From: Rouxiella sp. S1S-2
GTDB lineage: Bacteria; Pseudomonadota; Gammaproteobacteria; Enterobacterales; Enterobacteriaceae
Reading direction: 5' to 3'
DNA: 64,000 nucleotides
Assembly (NCBI RefSeq): GCF_009208105.1
Contig: NZ_WFKL01000001.1
Coordinates: 3,038,001 to 3,102,000 of the forward strand
This document shows positions 1 through 9,015 of the stretch, piece after piece; position 1 is the stretch's first letter, and each line of letters starts with the position of its first letter. The position numbers and the translations under genes are program-made. A model generated the notes under the pieces. It made no database searches and had not been told where the DNA came from. It worked only from the letters and a program-made list of their open reading frames with translations.

Positions 1-36
1 GCGGCGTCTTCTCGAAATGATTAACGGAGGTCACCG

Positions 37-2088
37 ATGAAAATGATCCAAAAATGGCTGATTATTATTGCCTCGCGTCAGGACATTATGCTGGCAGCGA
101 TGTTGCTGCTTGCCGTATTCATGATGATTATCCCACTGCCAACCTGGCTGGTGGATTTCATGATTGCTATCAACCTGACTATATCCGTGATTCTACTGAT
201 GATGGCACTGTACATCAGAAACCCGCTGGAATTTGCAACATTTCCCTCAGTTTTGCTGATTACCACCCTGTACAGACTGGCTCTGACCATCAGTACCACC
301 CGTTTGATCCTGCTACAGGCGGACGCCGGGCAGATTGTTTACACCTTTGGTCAGTTTGCGGTCGGCGGCAATCTGGGCGTCGGACTTATCGTGTTCATGA
401 TCATCACTATCGTTCAGTTTATCGTTATCACTAAAGGTTCAGAACGTGTGGCCGAAGTGGGTGCGCGCTTCTCGCTCGATGCGATGCCCGGTAAACAGAT
501 GAGTATAGATGGTGACATGCGCGCCGGTACCATTGATGCCGAGGAAGCCCGCCGCCTGCGTGGTCTGGTACAGAAAGAGAGTCAACTGTACGGGGCGATG
601 GACGGCGCGATGAAGTTCGTTAAAGGTGATTCAATCGCCGGTATTATCATCATTTTGGTGAATATATTCGGCGGTACGGCCATCGGGATTCTGTCGCACG
701 GCATGAGCGCCAGCGAGGCGATGTCAACCTACGCGATTCTGTCGATCGGTGACGGTCTGGTTAGCCAGATCCCTGCCCTGCTTATCTCCATCACCGCCGG
801 GATTATCGTTACTCGCGTTTCCGGCGAGGAAAAACTCAATTTGGCCGGTGACCTGGCCCATCAGATTGGCTCGCAGTCTCAGGCGCTGACGGTTTCGTGC
901 GCAGTTCTGCTGGTATTTGCGATGATCCCCGGCTTCCCGGCTATTTACTTCATAGGGTTGGCCGCCGGGCTGTTTGGTTGCACTATCTTGGTTAAAAGAC
1001 GCAAAAAGAATGGGGCCAATGGCGCGAGCGGTCAGGGTGCTGACGCAAGTGGCGAAAACGGCGCTGCCGGGGGTGCCGCCATGACGCCGGGCGCGACGCC
1101 GTTAATGATCCGTTTATCGCCCGACCTGATGCGTTCCGGCAAATTTGCGACCAAAGTCGAGGCTTACCGCCATAACAAATTTGAAAAACTCGGCGTTCCT
1201 CTTCCCGATATTCAACTCTTCCAGGACACCACGCTGAGCGCTGGCAGCATGCAGATCATGCTGTATCAGGAAGCGGTAATGGTGGTCGATGTTCCCGATG
1301 GCCTGCTGCTGGCCGACATAGCCTCACAGACCCTGCCTCAGGCGGAAAAAAACGTGCGTCTGCCGTTCAGCCTGCAAAATTTGCAGTGGATTTCTCCGGT
1401 TCATCAGGAAGCGCTTTCGGTGCTCGGCGTTACGCTGCATAAGAATGAAGACCGCCTGATCCACTGCCTGTCGATTCTGGTTGACCGTTACGCCGGGGAA
1501 TTTATCGGCGTACAGGAAACCCGTTTCCTGATGGACGCAATGGAAGGAAGATACTCTGATCTTATTAAAGAGGTACAGCGACAACTGCCAATAGGCCGTA
1601 TCGCCGATGTTCTCCAGCGTCTGGTGACGGAGGGCGTCTCTATTCGCGACTTGCGCAGCATATTCGAGGCATTAATCGAATGGGCACCGCGGGAAAAAGA
1701 CCCCATCATGCTTGTCGAATATGTCCGTATCGGCCTGAGACGTCATCTTGTGACGCGATTTAAAGCCGGTAATCCGTGGATTAACTGCTGGATGATTGGC
1801 GACGTTATCGAAGGCATGATCCGTGAAGCAATTCGGCAGACTTCATCTGGCTCCTATTCGGCACTCGATTCCGAGCTTAATCAGGCCATTATCGACCGCA
1901 TCCGCGACCAAACTAATGAACACGAGCGCAGTACCCACGTGCTGATGACCGCCATCGACGTGCGACGCTTCCTGCGTAAAGTGATCGAACGTGAGTTTTA
2001 TAACCTTCAGGTTCTCTCCTTCCAGGAAATTGGCGATGAAACCGAACTGCACGTCGCCGGCAACATTGACCTTATAGGAGAAGAATAA
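37..2088 (+). CDS. sctV: T3SS export gate protein SctV (SsaV/FlhA family)
   Basis: Inner-membrane export gate of the type III secretion system; its C-terminal domain forms the cytosolic ring that receives chaperone-substrate complexes. The 683 residues match the length of Salmonella SsaV (681). The first about 320 residues are hydrophobic with several membrane spans and contain the family motifs TTLYRLALTISTTR and PGKQMSIDGDMRAG. A Gly/Ala-rich linker near residues 325-350 leads to the cytosolic domain, which keeps GEFIGVQETRFLM and RQLPIGRIADVLQRLV. The start at 37 has GGAGGT just upstream; an ATG two codons later is less well spaced. It is the first complete gene of the export-apparatus operon and ends next to sctN. 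The similarity to SsaV (recalled, not searched) is the main reason for calling the system SPI-2-like. Confidence 0.97.
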   Translation: MKMIQKWLIIIASRQDIMLAAMLLLAVFMMIIPLPTWLVDFMIAINLTISVILLMMALYIRNPLEFATFPSVLLITTLYRLALTISTTRLILLQADAGQIVYTFGQFAVGGNLGVGLIVFMIITIVQFIVITKGSERVAEVGARFSLDAMPGKQMSIDGDMRAGTIDAEEARRLRGLVQKESQLYGAMDGAMKFVKGDSIAGIIIILVNIFGGTAIGILSHGMSASEAMSTYAILSIGDGLVSQIPALLISITAGIIVTRVSGEEKLNLAGDLAHQIGSQSQALTVSCAVLLVFAMIPGFPAIYFIGLAAGLFGCTILVKRRKKNGANGASGQGADASGENGAAGGAAMTPGATPLMIRLSPDLMRSGKFATKVEAYRHNKFEKLGVPLPDIQLFQDTTLSAGSMQIMLYQEAVMVVDVPDGLLLADIASQTLPQAEKNVRLPFSLQNLQWISPVHQEALSVLGVTLHKNEDRLIHCLSILVDRYAGEFIGVQETRFLMDAMEGRYSDLIKEVQRQLPIGRIADVLQRLVTEGVSIRDLRSIFEALIEWAPREKDPIMLVEYVRIGLRRHLVTRFKAGNPWINCWMIGDVIEGMIREAIRQTSSGSYSALDSELNQAIIDRIRDQTNEHERSTHVLMTAIDVRRFLRKVIEREFYNLQVLSFQEIGDETELHVAGNIDLIGEE

Positions 2089-3417
2089 ATGCGCCTCCCC
2101 GACGGCGAAAATATCCTTGCACAGCTTACCGACCGGCTAACACTGCCCGTTGCCGCTCCAAATGCCGGGAGCCTGCTTGCGGGTAAGATTGTTGAAATTG
2201 GTCCGACGCTGCTTAAAGCCTCACTCCCCGGTGTCAGCCTGGCTGAAATTTGCCGTCTTGAACCTTCGGGTATTAAAGCCGAAGTAGTGGCAATTAACGG
2301 CAATTACGCCATGCTCTCTCCGTTTGCCGAACCGCTGGGCGTGACGAATGGCAGCATGGTGGTGCCGACCGGCAGCGTTCACCAGATTGCCCTAGGCGAC
2401 TTTCTTCTTGGCCGCGTTCTTGACGGTATGGGCCAGCCACTTGACGGCCATCCCCTGCCAGAAGGCGGTGAATTGCGATCCCTGGAAGGCGCAGCTCCCA
2501 ATCCCTTAACCCGCCAGCTTATTGATACCCCGTTACCGCTGGGGGTGCGCGCCATTGACGGTATTCTCACCTGTGGCATGGGCCAGCGTATCGGCATTTT
2601 CGCCGCAGCAGGCGGCGGGAAAAGTACCCTTTTAGGCATGATCTGCGACGGCAGCCAGGCAGACGTTATTGTGCTGGCGCTTATCGGTGAACGTGGCCGT
2701 GAGGTCCGCGAATTTCTCGAACATACCCTGACCGAAGAGGCGCGAGCGCGCTGCATTATGGTGGTTTCAACCTCTGATCGCCCGGCTCTGGAGCGCCTCA
2801 AAGCCGCTTACACCGCCACCGCCATTGCCGAATACTTCCGCGACCGCGGCGGCAACGTGCTGCTGATGATGGACTCCCTCACCCGCTTTGCCCGCGCCTC
2901 GCGAGAGATTGGCCTTGCGGCGGGGGAACCGTCGGCGGCAGGTGGTTATCCGCCAAGCTTCTTTGCGCGCCTTCCGCGACTGCTCGAACGCGCAGGTCCG
3001 GCAGAATTTGGCAGCATTACCGCCATTTATACCGTGCTTGTTGAGGGTGACAATCTGAACGAACCGGTTTCCGATGAGGTGCGTTCAATCCTCGATGGGC
3101 ACATTGTCCTCTCTCGCAAGCTGGCACAGGCCAACCACTATCCGGCGATTGATATCGCCGCCAGTGTTAGCCGAATCATGGGTCAGGTGACGGAAAAAGA
3201 CCACCGTGACAACGCGGGTAAACTCCGCCGTCTGATGTCTGCCTGGCAGGAGATCGAACTCTTGGTCCGGGTCGGAGAATATCAGGAAGGACAAGATGAA
3301 CAGGCCGACGAGGCGATGCAACGCAAAGATGCGATCCGCGAATTTCTCTGCCAATCAGTAACTGAAAAGAATCGCTATGAGGACACGCTGGAACTTTTAT
3401 GCCAGACACTCAACTGA
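2089..3417 (+). CDS. sctN: T3SS ATPase SctN (SsaN)
   Basis: Hexameric cytoplasmic ATPase that strips chaperones and unfolds substrates at the base of the injectisome. It has 442 residues (SsaN 433). The P-loop AAAGGGKST lies near residues 172-180, the catalytic glutamate is in GERGREV near 201, and Walker B is VLLMMDS near 257-263, followed by the family stretch [18 protein letters not shown]. The ATG follows the sctV stop directly, so the two are translationally close. It partners with SctL and SctO encoded in this window. No deviation from the catalytic family pattern is seen. Confidence 0.97.
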   Translation: MRLPDGENILAQLTDRLTLPVAAPNAGSLLAGKIVEIGPTLLKASLPGVSLAEICRLEPSGIKAEVVAINGNYAMLSPFAEPLGVTNGSMVVPTGSVHQIALGDFLLGRVLDGMGQPLDGHPLPEGGELRSLEGAAPNPLTRQLIDTPLPLGVRAIDGILTCGMGQRIGIFAAAGGGKSTLLGMICDGSQADVIVLALIGERGREVREFLEHTLTEEARARCIMVVSTSDRPALERLKAAYTATAIAEYFRDRGGNVLLMMDSLTRFARASREIGLAAGEPSAAGGYPPSFFARLPRLLERAGPAEFGSITAIYTVLVEGDNLNEPVSDEVRSILDGHIVLSRKLAQANHYPAIDIAASVSRIMGQVTEKDHRDNAGKLRRLMSAWQEIELLVRVGEYQEGQDEQADEAMQRKDAIREFLCQSVTEKNRYEDTLELLCQTLN

Positions 3418-3779
3418 CTCTGAAATCCCTGTTGTCCCTTAAGGTCCGGCGCGAACGCGGGATCAGAAGTGCTATCGCACGTCTCGAAAAACAGTATCAG
3501 GAAATCGAAACGCGAAAGGCAACGCTTTTGCAGAACCGTCGCATGCTGTGGAACGAATGGCGACAGTGCAGCAGCAGCGAACAGACGCTAGGACCGCTCG
3601 AGATGCGCGCCTACCGTGCCCAGCTTGGTAAATATTATCAGCAAGACCACGATCTGCTGGCTGAGGTAGAAAGCGCAGACAACGAATTAAGTCAACTGCA
3701 GGTTGAACAGGACAAGCAACAACATTTACTGCGGCAGATTCTTCTGCAGCAGGAAAAATTGAAAATATTGATGGAGTAA
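3399..3779 (+). CDS. sctO: T3SS stalk protein SctO (SsaO)
   Basis: Small, strongly charged and helical protein of 126 residues (SsaO 125), expected to be the coiled-coil central stalk that connects the SctN ATPase to SctV. The sequence is almost entirely heptad-like, with abundant Arg, Glu and Gln (for example [19 protein letters not shown]), as in the SctO/FliJ family. The start overlaps the end of sctN by 19 bases, indicating translational coupling. Identity rests on position between sctN and sctP, length and coiled-coil character, because this family is poorly conserved in sequence. Confidence 0.85.
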   Translation: MPDTQLTLKSLLSLKVRRERGIRSAIARLEKQYQEIETRKATLLQNRRMLWNEWRQCSSSEQTLGPLEMRAYRAQLGKYYQQDHDLLAEVESADNELSQLQVEQDKQQHLLRQILLQQEKLKILME

Positions 3780-3781
3780 GA

Positions 3782-4255
3782 GTGCATATATCATCACAGA
3801 TACAACGCAGAACCGTATCGTTACAGGAAAATGAAGGCGACAACCATGCCTCCGACGATGAAGATAAACGCCGCTTTGCCTTACTGCTCTCGGCCATCTC
3901 ACCGCGCTCGGCACCGTCCAGCCTGACCAGCAGACTCTGCGACCCGTCAGGACCAAGCGGCGGTTTAAAATTCACCAGAGGCCCGAGCACACTCCTGCTT
4001 GAGCAACTGAAGATGCCTAAATACGCCTCGCGCGACGCCTGGCTCAGTTGGCGATTGACCAATGGTCCGCTGGCAGGATTGGAGATTGAGGCCCGATCGA
4101 GTGAAACCGAGCTGTTTATTCGCCTCGAGGCCGTTGACCACGAGAAGCTCAGAAAGATTTTAGGCTCGGCCAAACGGCTACAACAAACACTTATCCGCCA
4201 GTTTGATCGGGACGTGGTCGTAGAGGTTAAAGATGAAAATCCCGCAGTTAAGTAA
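3782..4255 (+). CDS. sctP: T3SS needle-length regulator SctP (SsaP-like)
   Basis: Predicted needle-length ruler/substrate-switch protein of 157 residues, somewhat longer than SsaP (124). It starts at GTG with GAG upstream, two bases after the sctO stop; no in-frame ATG lies near the 5' end. The N-terminal half is polar and low in predicted structure (HASDDEDKRR, many Ser/Pro). The C-terminal part (about residues 75-150) looks like a folded switch domain, with DAWLSWRLTNGPLAGLEIEARSS-like composition. Assignment is by position between sctO and sctQ and by general character; sequence conservation in the family is low. The 3' end overlaps sctQ by 23 bases. Confidence 0.75.
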   Translation: MHISSQIQRRTVSLQENEGDNHASDDEDKRRFALLLSAISPRSAPSSLTSRLCDPSGPSGGLKFTRGPSTLLLEQLKMPKYASRDAWLSWRLTNGPLAGLEIEARSSETELFIRLEAVDHEKLRKILGSAKRLQQTLIRQFDRDVVVEVKDENPAVK

Positions 4256-5204
4256 AGAGACCGGCAGTCTGGTGGCCAAAGTGGGCAGCGGGCTGCAATG
4301 GCTCAACGACAGTGGCGAACTGGTTATCTCTTATCGCCAGCGACCCGCATCACAAGGGCTTATTCTTCACGCCACGTTCGAGGGTGAGCCTCTCACGTTA
4401 TTGCTCGACGAACAACAATGGTGTCAATGGGTTGCGTCGATGCTTACCGTTCCCTCGTTCGAAATGACGCCCGATGAGTTCAAAGAGTTGCTGAGCATTT
4501 GGACACTGGCAGACGCCGGTGAATGCCGAGAAGAAAGCAGTGTTAAATGGCCTCACGGCCTGCGGCTCACACCGGGTAACGCTAGCGCGGAATACGGCTG
4601 GCACGTTTACATCCGCCGTGAGCAGCGCGAGCTAGGCTGTTATCTGCTTTCGGGCGGTGAAAAATGGGTCTCGGCGCTGTCTGAAGAGGCCTTTCCGGTC
4701 TCAGGTAGTGACACCGTCACTGATATCACACTTTGTATCTCGCTGCTGGCGGGCTGGAGCAGAGTAGACAGTGCCGTGCTTGATATTTTAGGCCCCGGTG
4801 ACGCCCTCATCTTGCAGCACAGCTGGCAAATTGCCGATGACCAGTTTGGGCTGTTTATCGACAGACCCATCGCGACAGTCCGCCAGGACGACGAACACAA
4901 CACTTTTATAATTGAGGAAATAATGAGCGACTTTGATGACTGGATGGATGTCACCCCCTCACCTTCGGTTATCTCTTCACAGAGGGATATGCTGGCCAAT
5001 ACTTCTGTTGCCGTTACGGTTGAGGTAAGCAAACTCGAGGTTTCGCTGCAGGCGCTAAGCCAGCTCGAGGTCGGTGGGCAGCTCATGGGTGCCACGCAAT
5101 ACGACGGAATGGTGACGCTAATGGTTGGCGGAAGGCCGATCGCCAGAGGCACTTTACTGCAGATTGACACTCAGCTGGCCGTCAAAATCGAGAGCCTTTG
5201 TTAA
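4233..5204 (+). CDS. sctQ: T3SS cytoplasmic sorting-platform (C-ring) protein SctQ (SsaQ)
   Basis: Sorting-platform protein of 323 residues (SsaQ 322) that links SctK and SctL at the cytoplasmic face and helps rank substrates. The C-terminal about 75 residues form the SpoA/surface-presentation domain seen in FliN, with LEVSLQALSQLEVGGQLM and GGRPIARGTLLQID. The ATG lies inside the 3' end of sctP. An internal start within the gene (separate entry) probably yields a short C-terminal product. It is followed by an 83-base gap before sctR, unusually long for this tightly packed operon. Confidence 0.93.
   Translation: MKIPQLSKETGSLVAKVGSGLQWLNDSGELVISYRQRPASQGLILHATFEGEPLTLLLDEQQWCQWVASMLTVPSFEMTPDEFKELLSIWTLADAGECREESSVKWPHGLRLTPGNASAEYGWHVYIRREQRELGCYLLSGGEKWVSALSEEAFPVSGSDTVTDITLCISLLAGWSRVDSAVLDILGPGDALILQHSWQIADDQFGLFIDRPIATVRQDDEHNTFIIEEIMSDFDDWMDVTPSPSVISSQRDMLANTSVAVTVEVSKLEVSLQALSQLEVGGQLMGATQYDGMVTLMVGGRPIARGTLLQIDTQLAVKIESLC
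4923..5204 (+). CDS. Internal translation product of sctQ (SctQ-C)
   Basis: An in-frame ATG at 4923 is preceded by GAGGAAA with good spacing. It would give a 93-residue protein (MSDFDDWMDV onwards) holding only the C-terminal SpoA domain. Salmonella SsaQ and Yersinia YscQ are known to make such a short form by internal initiation, and it forms a complex with the full-length protein. The sequence shows the start and ribosome site; actual production is inferred from the family. Confidence 0.7.
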   Translation: MSDFDDWMDVTPSPSVISSQRDMLANTSVAVTVEVSKLEVSLQALSQLEVGGQLMGATQYDGMVTLMVGGRPIARGTLLQIDTQLAVKIESLC

Positions 5205-5220
5205 GTGAAGTTAGGGTCTG

Positions 5221-5263
5221 CACCTGATGGGACGAGGTGGGATAGTGCGGGATAATATCCGCA
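5221..5263 (+). other. Paired hairpins in the sctQ-sctR gap
   Basis: The gap carries two short inverted repeats: CACCT/AGGTG at 5221-5239, and TGCGG-GATAATAT-CCGCA at about 5246-5263. Neither has a U tract, so they are not obvious terminators. They might mark an mRNA processing or stability site that splits the operon into sctV-Q and sctR-U; this is inference. Confidence 0.35.
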
Positions 5264-5287
5264 ACATCCCTTCTTCAGGACCCGAAA

Positions 5288-5938
5288 ATGTCTATATTAG
5301 ACCAACCTTTGCAGCTGATTGTTCTACTCTTCGCCCTGTCGATCATGCCTCTGCTCATCGTACTCGGCACCTCATTTCTTAAAATTTCGATTGTTTTTTC
5401 CCTGCTGCGAAATGCACTGGGTATTCAGCAAATCCCGCCCAACATTGCGCTGTATGGCTTAGCCATGATCCTCAGCATGTTCATCATGGCGCCGGTCGGT
5501 CTGGCTATTCAAGACAACATCGCCGTTAACCCGATAAAAATTGAGTCAACGACGTTTATCGACCAAATGGAATCGGAGGTTTTTGCGCCTTACAAAGAGT
5601 TCCTCGAACGCAACACCGCACCGCACCAAGTGCACTTCTTCTCTGATATCGGCCATAAAATCTGGCCAGAAAAATATCAAAAACGCATTCCCGACAACTC
5701 CCTGCTGGTGATGATCCCGGCATTTACCGTCAGTCAGCTTATTGAAGCCTTCAAAATTGGCCTGCTGCTGTTCCTGCCGTTTATTGCCATAGACCTGATC
5801 GTTTCCAACGTGCTGCTGGCGATGGGGATGATGATGGTCTCACCAATGACTATCTCCATGCCGCTCAAGCTGCTGGTGTTTGTCCTAATGGGAGGCTGGG
5901 AGAAATTGCTTGGCCAACTTGTTCTGTCATTTTCGTAA
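5288..5938 (+). CDS. sctR: T3SS export apparatus protein SctR (SsaR)
   Basis: Core export-gate membrane protein of 216 residues (SsaR 215), which forms the helical pore with SctS and SctT. It opens with a hydrophobic helix and the family segment PLLIVLGTSFLKISIVFSLLRNALG, and ends with the conserved span GMMMVSPMTISMPLKLLVF. A soluble insert lies between about residues 85 and 145. Start at ATG 5288 after a short, weak Shine-Dalgarno (AGGA). It is followed 9 bases later by sctS. Confidence 0.97.
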   Translation: MSILDQPLQLIVLLFALSIMPLLIVLGTSFLKISIVFSLLRNALGIQQIPPNIALYGLAMILSMFIMAPVGLAIQDNIAVNPIKIESTTFIDQMESEVFAPYKEFLERNTAPHQVHFFSDIGHKIWPEKYQKRIPDNSLLVMIPAFTVSQLIEAFKIGLLLFLPFIAIDLIVSNVLLAMGMMMVSPMTISMPLKLLVFVLMGGWEKLLGQLVLSFS

Positions 5939-5947
5939 ACGGAGAAC

Positions 5948-6220
5948 GTGATGAGTGAAGCAATGATAACCCAGCTGGCCACGCAGATGATGTGGCTTAT
6001 CCTGCTGCTGTCTCTGCCCGTCGTGGTAGTGGCCTCAACGGTAGGTGTTATGGTCAGCCTGATACAGGCACTGACCCAGGTGCAGGAACAGACTATTCAG
6101 TTTCTGGTGAAGCTGGTTGCGGTCTCCATCACGCTGGCGGTCACTTATCACTGGATGGGCGACATATTGCTCAACTATGCCGGCCTGGCTTTCGATCAAA
6201 TAACCCAGATGCGTGAATGA
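5948..6220 (+). CDS. sctS: T3SS export apparatus protein SctS (SsaS)
   Basis: Small inner-membrane export-gate protein of 90 residues (SsaS 88) with two membrane spans, at about residues 15-40 and 50-75. The link between them keeps the diagnostic SLIQALTQVQEQTIQF motif. GGAGAACGTG precedes the start. It is tightly packed between sctR and sctT, as in all injectisome operons. Confidence 0.96.
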   Translation: MMSEAMITQLATQMMWLILLLSLPVVVVASTVGVMVSLIQALTQVQEQTIQFLVKLVAVSITLAVTYHWMGDILLNYAGLAFDQITQMRE

Positions 6221-6221
6221 C

Positions 6222-6995
6222 ATGGCGGGCCTCTGGACTCATTGGATGCCAATTATTGGCATGTGCATGCTGCGCCCGATGGGCGTGTTTCTGCTGATGC
6301 CATTGTTTAGCAGCGCCAACCTCGGCGGCACGCTCAATCGCAACGCCCTGCTGCTGGTCATAGCCCTGCCGATGCTGCCGGTGTATGCCGACTGGCAGTC
6401 ACCAACCAGCACGATGAGCTACGTCATGTTGGCCGTTGGCGAGCTGTGTATCGGATTGGTTATTGGCTTCTGTGCCGCTATTCCGTTTTGGGCACTGGAC
6501 ATGGCCGGTTTTTTGATTGATACCATGCGTGGTTCCTCAATGGCCAGCGTTCTGAACCCAATGCTCGGCCAGCAGTCCTCCCTATTTGGCATCTTCTTTA
6601 CCCAGTTGTTCAGCGTGCTGTTTTTGATGAGCGGAAGTTTTAACGAGCTGATCAGCGCCATTTACCAGTCTTACGTCACCCTGCCGCCCGGCGGAACACT
6701 CAGTTTCGGCCCCGACGGCCTGGCCTTCATTGGCTGCCAGTGGCATCTGATGTACGAGCTATGTCTGCGCTTCTCGATGCCCGCCATCGTGGTGATCATG
6801 CTGGTGGATATGTCTATGGGGTTAATAAACCGCTCGGCCCAGCAGCTCAACGTCTTCTTCCTCGCGATGCCTATCAAGAGCGCCTTTGCGCTGTTGATGC
6901 TGGTTATCAGCTGCAACTTTGCCTTTGGTGACCTTCGCGCTTACAGCATGCATTTTTCCGAAGTCACCGAGACCATGCTGGACATCTTCCGATGA
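6222..6995 (+). CDS. sctT: T3SS export apparatus protein SctT (SsaT)
   Basis: Multi-span export-gate protein of about 257 residues (SsaT 259). Family segments include RPMGVFLLMPLFSSANLGG, IGFCAAIPFWALDMAGFLID and a C-terminal LINRSAQQLNVFFLAMPIK. I chose the ATG at 6222 because the product then begins MAGLWTHW, like SsaT; a GTG at 6213 overlapping the sctS stop is the alternative and would add three residues. The 3' end overlaps sctU by four bases (ATGA). Confidence 0.96.
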   Translation: MAGLWTHWMPIIGMCMLRPMGVFLLMPLFSSANLGGTLNRNALLLVIALPMLPVYADWQSPTSTMSYVMLAVGELCIGLVIGFCAAIPFWALDMAGFLIDTMRGSSMASVLNPMLGQQSSLFGIFFTQLFSVLFLMSGSFNELISAIYQSYVTLPPGGTLSFGPDGLAFIGCQWHLMYELCLRFSMPAIVVIMLVDMSMGLINRSAQQLNVFFLAMPIKSAFALLMLVISCNFAFGDLRAYSMHFSEVTETMLDIFR

Positions 6996-8047
6996 GCGAA
7001 AAAACAGAGAAGCCCACGCACAAAAAGATCCGTGACTCACGCAAGAAAGGCCAGGTTGCCAAGAGTACAGAAATTACCAGCGGTATGCAGCTGGTGGCCG
7101 TGCTGGGCTATTTCGGTACCGAGGGAAAAGAGCTTTGGCGGGCGTTACAGGAACTACACGAATTAGCGATCAGCGCAGTCAATCAGCCACTGACCTTTGG
7201 GTTAGGCCAGCTTACCGCCGCGTTTACCTCGTTGGCGATACGATTTATCGGCGGTCTGGGCATGCTGCTGCTGTTCATCACTATTTTCACCATCATGGCA
7301 CAGATTGGGCCGCTGCTGGCGACAGAGGCGCTCAAGCCTTCCTTCAAAAAACTCAACGTTCTCGCCAATTTAAAAAACATGTTTTCGGCAAAGAACCTGT
7401 TTGAGTTCTGCAAATCTCTGCTGAAGGTGCTGTTGCTGTCACTTATTTTCTTTTATTTGCTGCGCCAAAACACCCCGTCGATTCAGTTTCTGCCGCTGCA
7501 TCCAGTCACGACCGGACTGGAGGTCTGTGTTCGCCTGCTGTTTTGGATGCTGCTGTCACTTATCTGTTTTTATGTGGTTATTGGCATCGCCGATATTGCT
7601 TTTCAAAAGTATGACAACAATAAAAAAATGATGATGTCTCTTGAGGACATAAAACAAGAGCACAAAAACTCTGAAGGTAATCAGGAGATTAAGCAGAAAC
7701 GCAAAGAAGTACACCGCGAAATTCAAAGCGGAAGCCTGGCCTCGAACGTGGCCAAGTCTACCGCAGTAGTCAAAAACCCCACCCACGTTGCCGTGTGTAT
7801 TTTTTACCATCCGGAAACCTCGCCGCTTCCCAAAGTGATTGAAATGGGACGTGACAAACGTGCATTGCATATCATTCATCTTGCTGAAAAAGCAGGTATT
7901 CCCGTTGTAGAAAACATTCAAGTTGCACGCAGCCTGGCCGCAGGAACACCGGTGGGTGGCTATATCCCCGCCGAACTGTTTGAACCCGTAGCGCAAATTC
8001 TGCGCCTTGCCATGAAACTGGATTATGAAGACGACGACGATGATTAA
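6992..8047 (+). CDS. sctU: T3SS switch protein SctU (SsaU/FlhB family)
   Basis: Inner-membrane substrate-specificity switch of 351 residues (SsaU 352). It starts SEKTEKPTHKKIRDSRKKGQ, the family N-terminus, followed by four membrane spans up to about residue 205. The cytosolic domain has the self-cleavage site NPTH at about 262-265, within KNPTHVAVCIFY. The C-terminus ends in a short run of aspartates (DDDDD). The lipoprotein transglycosylase gene begins inside its last codons. Confidence 0.97.
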   Translation: MSEKTEKPTHKKIRDSRKKGQVAKSTEITSGMQLVAVLGYFGTEGKELWRALQELHELAISAVNQPLTFGLGQLTAAFTSLAIRFIGGLGMLLLFITIFTIMAQIGPLLATEALKPSFKKLNVLANLKNMFSAKNLFEFCKSLLKVLLLSLIFFYLLRQNTPSIQFLPLHPVTTGLEVCVRLLFWMLLSLICFYVVIGIADIAFQKYDNNKKMMMSLEDIKQEHKNSEGNQEIKQKRKEVHREIQSGSLASNVAKSTAVVKNPTHVAVCIFYHPETSPLPKVIEMGRDKRALHIIHLAEKAGIPVVENIQVARSLAAGTPVGGYIPAELFEPVAQILRLAMKLDYEDDDDD

Positions 8048-8996
8048 AAAAAGAACTGCCCTGTTGATTTCCCTTGCCTGCTGCTTGCTTGCTGCAGGTT
8101 GTAGCAATCCACTCAGTTGGTTTGACACCCAACCGACAGCGAAAAAATTGTCACCGGTGGTGTTTAGCGCCACCGACGCAAGCGCGACGTCGGTGGCGGC
8201 GCTGAACAACTTTCCAAGTGTGCCCAACGGTTTCAGTGATATAAACAACTTCCCCGTTGTGCCGTTAAACTGGACCACGGATCAAGATGTCAAGATACCG
8301 GAAACGTTAGCGAATGAAGACGTGCCCGTTACCCAGTTGGCTCAGTCTCAGTCTTCATCGCCAGGCACTGCGCAACTGACGCGTAACACCCAGTATCATC
8401 CGATGATTGAGCGAGTGTCAGACGAAGTGGGTATTGACGCCGATTTGCTGCATGCGATGATTAAAGTGGAGTCCAACTACAAACCACAGGCGGTCTCTCA
8501 CAAAGGCGCGCGCGGATTACTGCAGGTGATGCCCGCGACGGGCAAACGATTCGGCTATACCAACCTGATGGATCCCGAGCATAACCTGCGTGCAGGTGCA
8601 ACCTATATGAAATGGCTGATTGGACATTTTGATAATGATTTAACGCTGGCGTTGGCTGGCTATAATGCGGGAGAAGGCGCAGTTAAAAAGTATGGCCGCA
8701 CAGTACCTCCTTATAAAGAAACCCGCCATTACGTTAAAAAAGTCATGGAACACTACAATCACCTGCAAAACAGCAGACCTGATGAGCATGAGATTCAGCT
8801 GAGCAACGTTAGTCCGACAACTGAAAGGGTCGTCGGCAAAAAGGTTGAAGCCGTGAGGAGTAAAAAGAGCGCCAAAAAGACGGATAACGGCGACGTGGAG
8901 ATAACCGATAAACTGCTGGGCCTGCTGCTATCACAACCGAAAACGACGGCCAATAAAAAACACGGCAGTTCAGTCAATGAACACGCCGTGCTGTGA
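8040..8996 (+). CDS. Lipoprotein lytic transglycosylase (SLT family) attached to the T3SS operon
   Basis: Predicted peptidoglycan-cleaving lytic transglycosylase that would open the cell wall for injectisome assembly. A lipoprotein signal (LLAAGC, lipobox cysteine near residue 21) is followed by a low-complexity linker. The SLT domain lies at about residues 120-245: catalytic glutamate in MIKVESNYKPQAVS, then GARGLLQVMPAT and LAGYNAGEGAVKKYG. The C-terminal about 70 residues are Lys/Ser-rich without a clear domain. I prefer the ATG at 8040, overlapping the sctU stop; an ATG at 8025 is possible. T3SS loci often encode such an enzyme (IagB, EtgA type), but those are usually smaller, with an ordinary signal peptide; an outer-membrane-anchored 318-residue form is less usual. 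Confidence 0.88.
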   Translation: MIKKRTALLISLACCLLAAGCSNPLSWFDTQPTAKKLSPVVFSATDASATSVAALNNFPSVPNGFSDINNFPVVPLNWTTDQDVKIPETLANEDVPVTQLAQSQSSSPGTAQLTRNTQYHPMIERVSDEVGIDADLLHAMIKVESNYKPQAVSHKGARGLLQVMPATGKRFGYTNLMDPEHNLRAGATYMKWLIGHFDNDLTLALAGYNAGEGAVKKYGRTVPPYKETRHYVKKVMEHYNHLQNSRPDEHEIQLSNVSPTTERVVGKKVEAVRSKKSAKKTDNGDVEITDKLLGLLLSQPKTTANKKHGSSVNEHAVL

Positions 8997-9015
8997 ACCT
9001 TTAATTGACGCCCGA

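Noticed and set aside
2..40. End of an upstream reading frame (stop overlapping the sctV start as ATGA), possibly an SsaM-like gene
   Set aside because: Only 12 codons are visible, and other frames also end nearby, so neither identity nor reality can be supported.
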